Shown: piece after piece, positions 35,855 through 44,691 of the stretch | How positions within the stretch are numbered: position 1 is the first letter of the stretch | How the letters are laid out: every line of letters begins with the position of its first letter | Origin: Gemmobacter aquatilis | Lineage (GTDB): Bacteria; Pseudomonadota; Alphaproteobacteria; Rhodobacterales; Rhodobacteraceae | DNA: 64,000 nucleotides | Direction: 5' to 3' | Assembly (NCBI RefSeq): GCF_900110025.1 | Contig: NZ_FOCE01000003.1 | Location: 186,001-250,000 of the forward strand | Position numbers and translations under genes: made by a program | Notes under the pieces: generated by a model | What the model saw: the letters and a program-made list of their open reading frames with translations, nothing else | What the model was told of the DNA's origin: nothing | Database searches by the model: none

Positions 35855-36820
35855 GTGACACCTGACAAGCGCCAGACCCCGGCCCGCATCGCTGCCACAG
35901 CGGCGCTTGTCACTGCCCTGCTGGGCGGCTGTGCTGCGCCGCAGCTTGCGGTCTCGCCGCGCCCGGTGCCGCGCCCGGCGGCGGCGCAACCCGCCCCGGC
36001 GCCGGTGCAGCCCTCGGCCGAAAGTCAGGCGCTGGCCGCCTATTATGCGCGGGTGCAGGCCGATCTGCTGGATCAGGGCCTGCTGCGTTCGGACGGGGGC
36101 GGGACAGATACGCCGTTCACCGACACGATGCTGACGGAAAACTTCATCCGCGTGGCGCTGTTCGACGAATACCGTCGCACCGGCGGTGGTCTGGTGGCGC
36201 AGGAAACCCAAAGCCGCCTGCGCCGCTGGGAGGCGCCTGTGCGCGTGTCGCTGAACTTCGGTGCCTCGGTTTCCGCCGACCGGCGCGCCACGGATCGCGC
36301 GCGCATCAGCTCCTACCTTACGCGGCTCAGCCAGATCACCGGCCACCCGATCATGCTGGATGACCGCAACCCCAACTTCTTCGTGCAGGTGGTGAACGAG
36401 GATGAACGCCGCGCGCTTGGCCCGGTGATCCGCGCCACCCTGCCCGAACTGAGTTCGGCCGAAGTGGCCGGTCTGACCGACCTGCCGCGATCGACCTATT
36501 GCATCGTCTATGCGCTGTCGGAAGGCAGCGCCTCGACCTATGCCCGGGCCTTTGCGGTGATCCGCGCCGAACATCCCGACCTGCTGCGCCTGTCCTGCAT
36601 GCACGAAGAAATTGCCCAGGGGCTTGGCCTTGCCAATGACAGCCCGCTGGCCCGCCCCTCGATCTTCAACGATGATGAAGAATTCGCGCTGCTGACGCGG
36701 CAGGACGAAATGATGCTGCGTATTCTTTACGACCCGGCGCTGCACCCCGGCATGACCGCCACCGAAGCCCGCCCCGTGGTGCGCCAGATCGCCGCACGGA
36801 TGCTGGGCGGTGCAAGCTGA
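35855..36820 (+). CDS. DUF2927 lipoprotein
   Basis: A 321-aa protein starting at GTG with CGGAGGA upstream. The signal ends in a lipobox (LVTALLGGC with Cys near 26), so it should be a lipid-anchored periplasmic protein. A Pro/Ala-rich linker (residues 30-60) leads into the DUF2927 domain: RWEAPVRVSLNFGASVSADRRA, DRNPNFFVQVVNEDERRALGP and the terminal LRLSCMHEEIAQGLGLANDSP. HEEIAQGLGL resembles the metal-site helix of zinc proteases (HExxxxxxG), so peptidase ancestry is possible. It is coupled to telA by short spacing. Confidence 0.8.
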   Translation: MTPDKRQTPARIAATAALVTALLGGCAAPQLAVSPRPVPRPAAAQPAPAPVQPSAESQALAAYYARVQADLLDQGLLRSDGGGTDTPFTDTMLTENFIRVALFDEYRRTGGGLVAQETQSRLRRWEAPVRVSLNFGASVSADRRATDRARISSYLTRLSQITGHPIMLDDRNPNFFVQVVNEDERRALGPVIRATLPELSSAEVAGLTDLPRSTYCIVYALSEGSASTYARAFAVIRAEHPDLLRLSCMHEEIAQGLGLANDSPLARPSIFNDDEEFALLTRQDEMMLRILYDPALHPGMTATEARPVVRQIAARMLGGAS

Positions 36821-36825
36821 TCCCT

Positions 36826-36846
36826 TTCATCCTGGCAAAAATACTC
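36826..36846. repeat. Dispersed 21-nt element, single copy
   Basis: TTCATCCTGG-CAAAAATACTC starts 5 bp after the DUF2927 stop. It is the copy closest to consensus. Confidence 0.8.
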
Positions 36847-37029
36847 CCCGCGGAGCGTCCGCACGCCCCATCCCGCACCACGCCGGAGGGGGGAAAAAAC
36901 GCCAAGCTGACGCAGCCCCGCGCGAAGGGGCTTCAAACCCCGCGCGGCTCGGCTATGGTATCGGCAAACGGGGCAACCCCCGCCCGCGCCCAGAGGGGCG
37001 CCGGTTTCGCAAGGTGAAAGGTCCACGCC

Positions 37030-38139
37030 ATGGTGTTCGATTTCCTGAAGGGCGAATTCATTGATGTCATCTCCTGGCTGGATGACACGCGCGACACGAT
37101 GGTCTGGCGGTTTGAACGGCGCGGGCAGGCGATCAAATATGGCGCCAAGCTGACGGTGCGCGAAGGTCAGGCGGCGGTGTTCGTGCATGAGGGGCAATTG
37201 GCCGATGTGTTCGGCCCCGGGCTTTACATGCTTGAAACCAACAACATGCCGATCCTGACCACGCTGCAGCACTGGGATCACGGCTTCAACTCGCCCTTCA
37301 AGTCCGAGATCTATTTCGTATCGACCACCCGCTTCAACGATCTGAAATGGGGCACCAAGAACCCGATCATCTGCCGTGACCCCGAATTCGGCCCGGTGCG
37401 GCTGCGCGCCTTCGGGTCGTATTCGATGCGCGTCTCTGATCCCGGCGTGTTCCTGAAGGAAATCGTCGGCACGGATGGCGAGTTCACCGCCGACGAGATC
37501 AGTTTCCAGATCCGCAATGTGATCGTGCAGGAAATGAGCCGGGTGCTGGCCTCGTCCGGCATTCCGGTGCTGGACATGGCGGCGAATACCGCCGATCTGG
37601 CCAAGCTGATCGCCACCGCCATCGCGCCGAAGATCACCGAATACGGGCTGAGCCTGCCGGAATTCTACATTGAAAACATCAGCCTGCCGGAAGAGGTGGA
37701 AAAGGTGCTCGACAAGCGCACCTCGGTCGGCATCGCGGGCGATCTGCACAAATACATGCAATTCAACACGGCCGAGGCGATGAGCGCACCGGGCGGCGCC
37801 ATGGGCGGGGCGATGGGCGCCGGCATGGGCGCAGCCATGGGGCTTGGCATGGCGCAGCAGATGCAACCCGGCCCCTGGGGCGCCGCGCCTGCCGCAGCAG
37901 CCCCTGCCGCGCCCCCGCCCCCACCGCCTGCGGCACCGTCCTGGCATCTGGCGGAAAACGGCGCCACCAAGGGGCCTTTCTCTGAATCCGATCTGCAAGC
38001 CATGGCCGCCAGCGGTGCGCTGAGCCGCGCCAGTCTGGTGTGGACTGCCGGGCAGGACGGCTGGAAGCCTGCCGGCGACACCGCGCTGGCGCGGCTGTTC
38101 GCCATGGTCCCGCCGCCCCCGCCGCCGCCCGGAGCCTGA
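37030..38139 (+). CDS. SPFH-domain protein with C-terminal GYF_2 domain (YdjI-like)
   Basis: A 369-aa protein of the group often labelled virion core protein, related to Bacillus YdjI. An SPFH (band-7) domain covers about residues 25-240 (LPEFYIENISLPEEVEKVLDKR). A Gly/Ala/Met-rich hinge (255-285) and a poly-Pro linker come next, then a GYF_2 domain at about 304-350 (WHLAENGATKGPFSESDL, later LVWTAGQDGWKPA), which typically binds proline-rich peptides. A Pro-rich end follows. There is no transmembrane helix, so it would reach the membrane as an oligomer or through a partner. The zinc-ribbon gene begins two bases after its stop. Confidence 0.85.
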   Translation: MVFDFLKGEFIDVISWLDDTRDTMVWRFERRGQAIKYGAKLTVREGQAAVFVHEGQLADVFGPGLYMLETNNMPILTTLQHWDHGFNSPFKSEIYFVSTTRFNDLKWGTKNPIICRDPEFGPVRLRAFGSYSMRVSDPGVFLKEIVGTDGEFTADEISFQIRNVIVQEMSRVLASSGIPVLDMAANTADLAKLIATAIAPKITEYGLSLPEFYIENISLPEEVEKVLDKRTSVGIAGDLHKYMQFNTAEAMSAPGGAMGGAMGAGMGAAMGLGMAQQMQPGPWGAAPAAAAPAAPPPPPPAAPSWHLAENGATKGPFSESDLQAMAASGALSRASLVWTAGQDGWKPAGDTALARLFAMVPPPPPPPGA

Positions 38140-38141
38140 TC

Positions 38142-39239
38142 TTGACCGAGACCCAACGGCATTTCCCCTGCGAGGCGTGCGGGGCCGACCTGCGCTTCAC
38201 GCCGGGGGAGACATCGCTGCGCTGCGATCATTGCGGCCATGTGCAGCAGATCCCCGCCGCCCCGGCGGGCAAGACCCTGACCATGGGCGAACTGGATCTG
38301 CACAAGGCGCTGCGCCATGCCCTGCCCCCCGGCGCGATGGAGGAGGTGCGCACCACGCCCTGCCCCTCTTGCGGGGCGCTGGTGGAGTTTCAGGGCGCGG
38401 AACATGCGAAGGAATGCCCGTTCTGCGCCACCCCGGTGGTGATCGGCACCGGCACCAATCGGCAGATCAAGCCACAGGCGCTGATCCCTTTCGCGCTGGA
38501 TGAACGCACGGCGCGGGCGGCGATGACCGACTGGCTGGGCGGGCTGTGGTTCGCGCCGAACGGCTTGGTGGAATATGCCCGCAAGGGCCGGGCGATGAGC
38601 GGGATCTATGTCCCCTACTGGACCTTCGACGCCGCCACCCGCAGCCAGTATACCGGCCAGCGCGGCGAGCATTATTATGAAACCCGCACGGTGATCGTGG
38701 ATGGCAAGCGCCAGCAGCAGCAAGAGCTGAAGGTGCGCTGGTATCCGGCGCGCGGCTGGGTGAAGCGGCTGTTCGACGATGTGCTGGTGCTGGCCAGCCA
38801 GTCCTTGCCGCGCCGCTATACCGATGCACTGGCGCCGTGGGATCTGGGCCAGCTTACCCCTTACCGCGCCGATTTCCTCGCCGGGTTCACCGCCGAGGGC
38901 TATACGATCGGGCTGGAGGAAGGCTGGGCGCGGGCGCAGGAGGTGATGGCGCAGGTGATCGATCAGGACGTGCGCCGCGACATTGGCGGCGATGAACAGC
39001 GCGTCACCAGCATCGACACCGAATATTCGGCAGAAACCTTCAAGCACGTTCTGCTGCCGGTCTGGATGGCGGCCTATAAATACAACGCGAAGACCTATCG
39101 CTTCGTGGTGAATGGCCAGACCGGCAAGGTGCAGGGCGAACGGCCCTACAGTGCCTGGAAGATCGCCTTTGCGGTGCTGCTTGCGGCGCTGGTGGCGGGG
39201 GGGCTGGCCTATCTGAAGCAAAGCGGCAAGCTGGGCTAA
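38142..39239 (+). CDS. Double zinc-ribbon membrane protein (YdjG-like)
   Basis: A 365-aa protein starting at TTG two bases after the SPFH stop, with GGAG upstream in the SPFH end. Two zinc ribbons are seen: Cys10/13 with Cys28/31, and Cys74/77 with Cys92/95. The middle is a beta-rich domain with [17 protein letters not shown] and [25 protein letters not shown] single transmembrane helix ends the protein ([19 protein letters not shown]). Such proteins are often mislabelled as helicase PriA-like because of the ribbons, and no helicase motif is present. Bacillus YdjG, which anchors a PspA homologue, has a similar make-up. Confidence 0.8.
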   Translation: MTETQRHFPCEACGADLRFTPGETSLRCDHCGHVQQIPAAPAGKTLTMGELDLHKALRHALPPGAMEEVRTTPCPSCGALVEFQGAEHAKECPFCATPVVIGTGTNRQIKPQALIPFALDERTARAAMTDWLGGLWFAPNGLVEYARKGRAMSGIYVPYWTFDAATRSQYTGQRGEHYYETRTVIVDGKRQQQQELKVRWYPARGWVKRLFDDVLVLASQSLPRRYTDALAPWDLGQLTPYRADFLAGFTAEGYTIGLEEGWARAQEVMAQVIDQDVRRDIGGDEQRVTSIDTEYSAETFKHVLLPVWMAAYKYNAKTYRFVVNGQTGKVQGERPYSAWKIAFAVLLAALVAGGLAYLKQSGKLG

Positions 39240-39274
39240 CGGCCAGAGGGGGCTCCGCCCCCGCCCTGCGGGCA

Positions 39275-39347
39275 CCCCCGGGGTATTTTTACAAAGAAGA
39301 AGACAGGGCCGTTGCGGCTTCTTCTTTGTCAAAATACCCTCGGGGGG
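39275..39347. terminator. Long inverted repeat (variant of the 21-nt element) ending the TelA cluster
   Basis: The left arm CCCCCGGGGT-ATTTTTACAA-AGAAGAAG pairs with the right arm CTTCTTCTTT-GTCAAAATAC-CCTCGGGG over about 28 bp with few mismatches and a 15-nt loop. The inner 12 bp are perfect. It lies 35 bp after the zinc-ribbon gene and before purC, so it could terminate transcription or block it in both directions. There is no simple T-tract. Confidence 0.65.
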
Positions 39348-39365
39348 AGGGGCCGCAGGCCCCGT

Positions 39366-39384
39366 GGGGGGCAGACAGCCCCCC
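39366..39384. repeat. GC hairpin GGGGGGC-AGACA-GCCCCCC
   Basis: Seven-bp arms enclose the constant AGACA/TGTCT loop, as in the copies at 22271, 32025 and 40442. Confidence 0.8.
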
Positions 39385-39456
39385 TGCCACAGCCGCCGCA
39401 TTGACTCCGCCCCGCCCCTGCGCGAAGAGGCGGTCATCCCCAAGCCGGAGACCCAG

Positions 39457-40422
39457 ATGCGCGTCCTGACCGAAGCCCGAATCCCGGAACTGCCGAGCCC
39501 CTATTTCGGCAAGGTGCGCGATTGCTATGATCTGCCCGCCACGGCGGAATTTCCCGAGGGGCGGCGCATCCTGATTTCCTCGGACCGGATCAGCGCCTTT
39601 GACCGCATTCTTGCGGCGATCCCGTTCAAGGGGCAGGTGCTGACACAGGTGGCGCGGTTCTGGTTCGACCGCACGGCGGATATCTGCCCCAACCATGTGA
39701 TCGCCTATCCCGACCCGAATGTGGTGATCGGCCAGCATCTGACCATCCTGCCGGTGGAGATCGTGGTGCGCGGTTATCTGGCGGGGACCACCGGCACCTC
39801 GATCCTGACGCTGTACAAGAAGGGGCAGCGGCAGATGTATGGGCATACGCTGCCCGACGGGCTGCGCGACAACGCGGCGCTGCCGCAGGCGATCATCACC
39901 CCCACGTCCAAGGCGTTCGACGGGGGCCATGACGAGCCGCTGACGGCGGCGGAGATCGTGGCGCAGGGCTTGCTGACGCAGGCGCAGTGGGACGAGGTTT
40001 CCGCCAAGGCGCTGGCGCTGTTCGCGCGCGGGCAGACCATGGCGGCAGAGCGCGGGCTGATTCTGGTGGATACGAAATACGAGTTCGGCGTGGATGCCGC
40101 GGGCAATATCCTGCTGGCCGACGAGATCCACACGCCGGATTCCTCGCGCTACTGGCTGGCGGATGGCTATGACGCGGCGCTGCGCGATGGCACGCGGCCG
40201 CCCTCGTTCGACAAGGATGTGATCCGGTCCTGGGTGGCGGCGCGCTGCGATCCCTATGTGGATGACATTCCCGAAATCCCGGCCGAGATGATCGAGGCCA
40301 CGTCGCAGGTGTATATTCAGGCCTATGAGGCGATCACTGGCACGCGCTTTGTGCCCGATCTGTCAGGCGCCACGGTGCTGGAGCGGGTGCGCGGCAATCT
40401 GGCGCCTTATTTCACCGCCTGA
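39457..40422 (+). CDS. purC: Phosphoribosylaminoimidazole-succinocarboxamide synthase (SAICAR synthase)
   Basis: Joins aspartate to CAIR in purine synthesis. At 321 aa it is the longer, yeast-like form rather than the 235-255-aa form usual in bacteria. Motifs include [72 protein letters not shown] and [14 protein letters not shown] lies 7 bp before the ATG. It is flanked by repeats on both sides and is not in a pur operon. Confidence 0.95.
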   Translation: MRVLTEARIPELPSPYFGKVRDCYDLPATAEFPEGRRILISSDRISAFDRILAAIPFKGQVLTQVARFWFDRTADICPNHVIAYPDPNVVIGQHLTILPVEIVVRGYLAGTTGTSILTLYKKGQRQMYGHTLPDGLRDNAALPQAIITPTSKAFDGGHDEPLTAAEIVAQGLLTQAQWDEVSAKALALFARGQTMAAERGLILVDTKYEFGVDAAGNILLADEIHTPDSSRYWLADGYDAALRDGTRPPSFDKDVIRSWVAARCDPYVDDIPEIPAEMIEATSQVYIQAYEAITGTRFVPDLSGATVLERVRGNLAPYFTA

Positions 40423-40441
40423 GCCTGCGGCGGGGCAAGAC

Positions 40442-40506
40442 GGGGGGCTGTCTGCCCCCCGGCGCCCTTTGGGCGCGCCCCCCGAGAGTATTTGGGCCAG
40501 GATGAA
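40442..40506. repeat. Composite repeat after purC
   Basis: GGGGGGC-TGTCT-GCCCCCC (40442-40460), a GGCGCCC/GGGCGC hairpin, then GAGTATTTGG-GCCAGGATGAA (40486-40506). It is the fullest joint copy of the two repeat families. Confidence 0.85.
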
Positions 40507-40517
40507 GGGGGATCGCA

Positions 40518-40552
40518 AATGTTTGCGCTAACATTGCAGTTTCGGGTATAAG
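40518..40552 (+). promoter_or_regulatory. LacI-type operator overlapping a promoter, upstream of the sugar kinase
   Basis: AATGTTTGCGCTAACATT (40518-40535) is an 18-bp palindrome with one mismatch and the central CG typical of LacI-family operators. It covers the -35 hexamer TTGCGC (40523-40528) of a promoter whose -10 is TATAAG (40547-40552, spacer 18). This geometry fits direct repression by a sugar-responsive LacI protein encoded elsewhere. Confidence 0.6.
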
Positions 40553-40577
40553 CCGGAAAACATCGGGGAGGAGTGCC

Positions 40578-41501
40578 ATGATTCTGAGCTGTGGCGAGGC
40601 GCTGATCGACATGCTGCCGCGGGAAAGCACGCTGGGCGAAGCGGCTTTTGCGCCCTATGCGGGCGGGGCGGTGTTCAACACCGCCATCGCGCTGGGGCGG
40701 CTGGGCGCGGCATCGGGGTTCTTCTCGGGGCTTTCGACCGACATGCTGGGGCAGATTCTGGTGGAGACGCTGGAAGCCTCGAAGGTCGATACAGGGTTCG
40801 CGGCGCGGTCTGACCGGCCGACGACGGTGGCCTTCGTGAAGCTGGTCAACGGGCAGGCGACCTACGCCTTTTATGACGAGGGCACGGCGGGGCGGATGCT
40901 GGCCGAGGCCGATCTGCCCGCGCTGCCGCCCGAGGTGAATGCGCTGTTCTTTGGTGGCATCTCGCTGGTCAATGATCCGGCGGCCAGCACCTATGAGGCG
41001 TTGCAGGCGCGCGAGGCCCCGGCCCGCGTGACGATGATCGACCCCAATATTCGCCCCGGCTTCATCGCCGGGAAAGAGGAGGTGTATCGGGCGCGGATCG
41101 ACCGGATGATCAGACGGGCCGATATCGTGAAACTGTCGGACGAGGATCTGCACTGGTTGATGGGCGAAGGCGACGTGTCGGCGCTGGCGCGCGAGGTGCT
41201 GGCGCTGGGGCCGAAGGTGGTGTTCATCACCGAGGGTGCGGCGGGCGCGCGGGCGGTGACTGCGACGCAAAACCGCTTTGTCGCCGCCACGCCGGTGACG
41301 GTTGCCGATACGGTCGGCGCGGGCGATACGTTCAACGCCGGCGTGCTGGCGGCGCTGGATGAGGCGGGGGCGCTGACCAAGGCCGCGCTGGCGGCTTTGC
41401 CCGATGCGGTGCTGGATGCGGCGCTGAGCCTTGGCACGCGCGCGGCGGCGATCACGGTCAGCCGCGCCGGGGCCAACCCGCCATGGAGAGACGAGCTTTG
41501 A
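40578..41501 (+). CDS. PfkB-family carbohydrate kinase (fructokinase-like)
   Basis: A ribokinase-superfamily sugar kinase of 307 aa. The N-terminal [10 protein letters not shown] and the [15 protein letters not shown] substrate/Gly motif are followed by the C-terminal signature [17 protein letters not shown] with the catalytic base Asp near residue 250. The pattern is closest to fructokinases. GGGGAGGAG precedes the ATG. A LacI-type operator overlaps its promoter, which supports sugar-inducible expression. It overlaps dtd by 4 bp (TTGA). Confidence 0.85.
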   Translation: MILSCGEALIDMLPRESTLGEAAFAPYAGGAVFNTAIALGRLGAASGFFSGLSTDMLGQILVETLEASKVDTGFAARSDRPTTVAFVKLVNGQATYAFYDEGTAGRMLAEADLPALPPEVNALFFGGISLVNDPAASTYEALQAREAPARVTMIDPNIRPGFIAGKEEVYRARIDRMIRRADIVKLSDEDLHWLMGEGDVSALAREVLALGPKVVFITEGAAGARAVTATQNRFVAATPVTVADTVGAGDTFNAGVLAALDEAGALTKAALAALPDAVLDAALSLGTRAAAITVSRAGANPPWRDEL

Positions 41502-41938
41502 GGGCCGTGGTGCAGCGGGTTTCCCGCGCGAAGGTGACGGTTGAGGGCGCGGTGACGGGCGAGATTGGCGCGGGGCTGATGATTCTGGTCTGCGCCATGC
41601 AGGGCGATGGCGAGGCTCAGGCAGAGCAACTGGCTGCCAAGATCGCCAAGCTGCGGATTTTCAGGGACGAGGCGGGCAAGATGAACCGCTCGGTCAAGGA
41701 TATCGGCGGCGCCTGTCTGATCGTCAGCCAGTTCACACTGGCCGCCGATCTGCGCGGCAACCGGCCCGGCTTTTCCACCGCCGCCGCCCCGGACGCGGGC
41801 AAGCGGCTGTATGAATATTTCACCGCGCGGCTGCAGGCCGAAGGGTTGCCCACCGCCAATGGCATCTTTGGAGCCGATATGGCGGTGGAGTTGGTAAATG
41901 ACGGGCCGGTGACCATCTGGATGGACACCGCCGCGTGA
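41498..41938 (+). CDS. dtd: D-aminoacyl-tRNA deacylase
   Basis: Removes D-amino acids (and glycine) from mischarged tRNAs. It has 146 aa. The conserved motifs are SQFTL near residue 77 and [17 protein letters not shown] near the end, the latter with the Gly-Pro pair. The TTG at 41498 is chosen because it overlaps the kinase stop (TTGA), has GGAGAG upstream and gives the standard N-terminus ([15 protein letters not shown]). An ATG five codons earlier would add residues not seen in the family. Confidence 0.93.
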   Translation: MRAVVQRVSRAKVTVEGAVTGEIGAGLMILVCAMQGDGEAQAEQLAAKIAKLRIFRDEAGKMNRSVKDIGGACLIVSQFTLAADLRGNRPGFSTAAAPDAGKRLYEYFTARLQAEGLPTANGIFGADMAVELVNDGPVTIWMDTAA

Positions 41939-41972
41939 CGTGCGCGTGGGGCGGCACCCGCCGCACCACCCG

Positions 41973-42506
41973 TCAGTTGAACGGGTTGTCGTCCGTATCG
42001 TCGCCCAGCGCATCGACGCAGGCGATCAGCGCCTGAATAGAGGCGGACGATCCGGCCAGCGAATAGCTTTGCACATGGCTGCCGGAATCGTTCTTCAGGT
42101 GCAGGGTATTGCCATTCACCACCTCCATCAGGAAGCGGCTGGAAGAATCCCCCTCGGGCAGGTTGAACAGCACCGAGTTCTTGAACAGTTCGGCATCGGT
42201 CAGCGACCAGGGCGAGCGGCGGTCGATCTGCACACCCAGATCGGCGCTGCCGCCATCGCTGAAATCCCACGAGCTGGAATAGAATTGCAGCCGCACCGGG
42301 TTCCACGGATCGGCCCAGACCGAGAAGTTGTCATCCCCGTCGGACACCTGCGCCACACAGGAAAAACTGCCATCGTCGAAACCGACGATTTCGACCATCC
42401 AGTTCTTGTGCGTGAACAGCCGCTCCGACTGGGGATCTGCCCCCGCCGTGCCCGCAGCCATCAGCCCCGCCCCCAGCAATGCACCTGCAAGAATGCGCCC
42501 TGCCAT
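41973..42506 (-). CDS. Hypothetical secreted protein
   Basis: A 177-aa protein with a signal peptide (MAGRILAGALLGAGLMAAGT, cleavage near AGA|DPQ). The mature part is beta-rich with repeated aromatic and acidic residues (NWMVEIVGFDDGSFSCVAQV, WNPVRLQFYSSSWDFSDGG) and two Cys that could pair. The overall shape recalls IalB-type periplasmic proteins but the match is not convincing. The ATG at 42506 has GGAG 7 bp upstream. It is convergent with dtd. Confidence 0.65.
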   Translation of the reverse strand: MAGRILAGALLGAGLMAAGTAGADPQSERLFTHKNWMVEIVGFDDGSFSCVAQVSDGDDNFSVWADPWNPVRLQFYSSSWDFSDGGSADLGVQIDRRSPWSLTDAELFKNSVLFNLPEGDSSSRFLMEVVNGNTLHLKNDSGSHVQSYSLAGSSASIQALIACVDALGDDTDDNPFN

Positions 42507-42573
42507 CAAAATTCTCCTAACGACTCAGAACATCAGTTTTTCGTGAGCCGGAGAATGACGCAAGATCAAAGCG

Positions 42574-44460
42574 TCAGGACTGCCATTCCCAGGCGGTGGT
42601 GAAGCTTCCCAGCACGGATTGAACGGCAGCCTCCTCCGCTTTCGGGGCGAGGCGGGCGACCAGACCGCGTTTCTTGTCCTCCACCACCTCGACCACGCGG
42701 GCGCGGCAGCCGGAATCGGCCAAAGCGGCGTTCAGCACCCGGGCAATGGCGCGGCGGCGCAGATCGGGCTTGAACACCTTGCCGACGGCGGTTTTCGGCA
42801 ATTCGGGCAGGATCTCGATATGTTTGGGCACGGCCGCGCGTTCGTGGATATGGGCGCGGGCGTAATCCATCAGGTCCGCTTCGGTGACGGTGGCACCCTT
42901 GACCAGTTCGACATAGGCGCAGGGCAGCTCGCCCGCATGGGCATCGGGCTGGCCGATGGCGCCGACGAAACTGACCGCCTCGTGGCCCATCAGCGCCTCT
43001 TCGATCACCGCCGGGTCGATGTTGTGGCCGCCGCGGATGATCAGATCCTTGGCGCGGCCGGTGATGAACAGATAGCCCTCGGCATCCAGCCGCCCCAGAT
43101 CGCCGGTGCGCAGATAGCGGCCTTCGGCAAACAGGCTGCGGTTTTTGTCCACCTCGGTATAGGTGGAGCCTTCAAAGACGCCGGGATTGGCGACGCAGAT
43201 CTCGCCGATCTCGTCCACCGCACATTCACGGAAGCCGCCATTGCCATCGGTGCGCAGGATGCGGACATGGGTATGCGGGAAGGGAATGCCGACCGAGCCG
43301 ATCTTCTTCGCCCCCTCGGGCGGGTTGACGGAGACAAGGCAGGTGCATTCGGTCAGGCCATAGCCTTCGACGATCTGCACGCCGGTGGCCTTTTCAAACC
43401 GGGTGAACAGCTCGATCGGCAGCGGGGCCGAACCGGAAAACGCGCCGCGCAGGGTGGAGACATCGGCATCGACCGGGCGCTGCATCAGGGCGGCAAGGGC
43501 GGTGGGCACGGTGACCATATAGGTCACCTTCCAGCGCGCGATCAGTTTCCAGAAATTGTCGAACACGCCGTCGCCGCGATAGCCCGCCGGGGTGGGGAAG
43601 ATCACATGCGCGCCCGAGGCGATCATCGACATCAGGATCGGATAGACGGCGAAGACATGGAACAGCGGCAGCGGGCAGATCACCACATCGGCTTCGCGGA
43701 ACAAGAGCCGCGCGCCCAGCCAGCCGTTATAGACCATGCCAGACACCTTGTGCTGTGCCACCTTGGGCATCCCCGTGGTGCCACCGGTATGGAAATAGGC
43801 CGCCACGCGATCCGGTGCCGGATCGGCGAAGGTCAGCCGGTCGGCGGGGTGTTTGCGCAGTTCGGCATGGAAGCTTTTCACATTGGCCGTATGCACCGGC
43901 CCGCCCTTGGGGCGCAGGAAATGCGCGATCCATTTCTTTGGCGGCTTCAGATAGCGCAGAAGATCGATCTCCAGCACGGTCTTCACCTCGGGCGCGAATT
44001 TCACCGCCTCGCCGACCTTGGCCGACAGTTCGGTCTTGGGGAAGGCGCGCAGGGTGATCACCACCTTGGCGCGGGTTTCGCGCAGGATGGCGCTGATCTG
44101 TTCGGCTTCCAGCAGCGGGTTGATCGGGTTGACGATGCCCGCCACCATGCCGCCCAGCAGCGCCCAGACGGTTTCGGAACAGTTGGGCAGCACGAAGGCC
44201 ACCACATCCTGCGGGCCGATGCCAAGGCTGCGCAGCAGGTTCGCCGTTTGGGTGACGCGGGCGTGCAACTCGGCCCAGCTGAGCGTTTCCGACGGGTCAT
44301 CAGGGCCAGAGGTCAGTTGATAGGACACCGCAGGCCGCGCGCCATGGGCGGCGGCGGCGCGGCCCAGAAAGGCGTGCATGGTCTGCGCCACATCGCGCGC
44401 CTCCCACGGCATTTCCGCTTCGATGGCCTTGATATCGGCCAGATTGGCAAAGCTGCCCAT
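42574..44460 (-). CDS. AMP-forming acyl-CoA synthetase
   Basis: An adenylate-forming enzyme of 628 aa that activates a carboxylic acid to its CoA thioester through an acyl-AMP. The ATP-binding P-loop-like motif is HTGGTTGMPKVAQHK, the A5 motif EGYGLTECT, the A7/A8 region YLRTGDLGRLDAEGYLFITGRAKDLIIRGGHNIDP, and the catalytic lysine lies in PKTAVGKVFKPDLRRR. The 50-residue extension at each end is longer than in the core family. The chain-length preference is unknown. No fatty-acid genes adjoin it. The 231-bp gap to the upstream ABC gene holds nothing recognisable. Confidence 0.86.
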   Translation of the reverse strand: MGSFANLADIKAIEAEMPWEARDVAQTMHAFLGRAAAAHGARPAVSYQLTSGPDDPSETLSWAELHARVTQTANLLRSLGIGPQDVVAFVLPNCSETVWALLGGMVAGIVNPINPLLEAEQISAILRETRAKVVITLRAFPKTELSAKVGEAVKFAPEVKTVLEIDLLRYLKPPKKWIAHFLRPKGGPVHTANVKSFHAELRKHPADRLTFADPAPDRVAAYFHTGGTTGMPKVAQHKVSGMVYNGWLGARLLFREADVVICPLPLFHVFAVYPILMSMIASGAHVIFPTPAGYRGDGVFDNFWKLIARWKVTYMVTVPTALAALMQRPVDADVSTLRGAFSGSAPLPIELFTRFEKATGVQIVEGYGLTECTCLVSVNPPEGAKKIGSVGIPFPHTHVRILRTDGNGGFRECAVDEIGEICVANPGVFEGSTYTEVDKNRSLFAEGRYLRTGDLGRLDAEGYLFITGRAKDLIIRGGHNIDPAVIEEALMGHEAVSFVGAIGQPDAHAGELPCAYVELVKGATVTEADLMDYARAHIHERAAVPKHIEILPELPKTAVGKVFKPDLRRRAIARVLNAALADSGCRARVVEVVEDKKRGLVARLAPKAEEAAVQSVLGSFTTAWEWQS

Positions 44461-44691
44461 CGTTCTTCCCTCCCCTGCCCCGGCTCCCCCCGGGTTATCG
44501 CGCCGAACCTGCGCGCTTTCGCCCCGGCGGGCAAGCGACGGCCCCGACCGAAACGCAACGTCAGAGCGCGCGGTGCGTCTGTGACGTTACGGCGCCCCGC
44601 CACTGCGGGCCGCGCAGGATGGGGTGGGCCGCGCAAGCCTCTGAAACCCTGATCTTATCGCAGCACGCTTCGGCGCGCGGCGCAAGCGGGG

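Noticed and set aside
38142-39239. Helicase or primosomal protein (PriA-like) annotation
   Set aside because: Only the zinc ribbons resemble PriA. No Walker or helicase motifs are present and the protein ends in a membrane helix.
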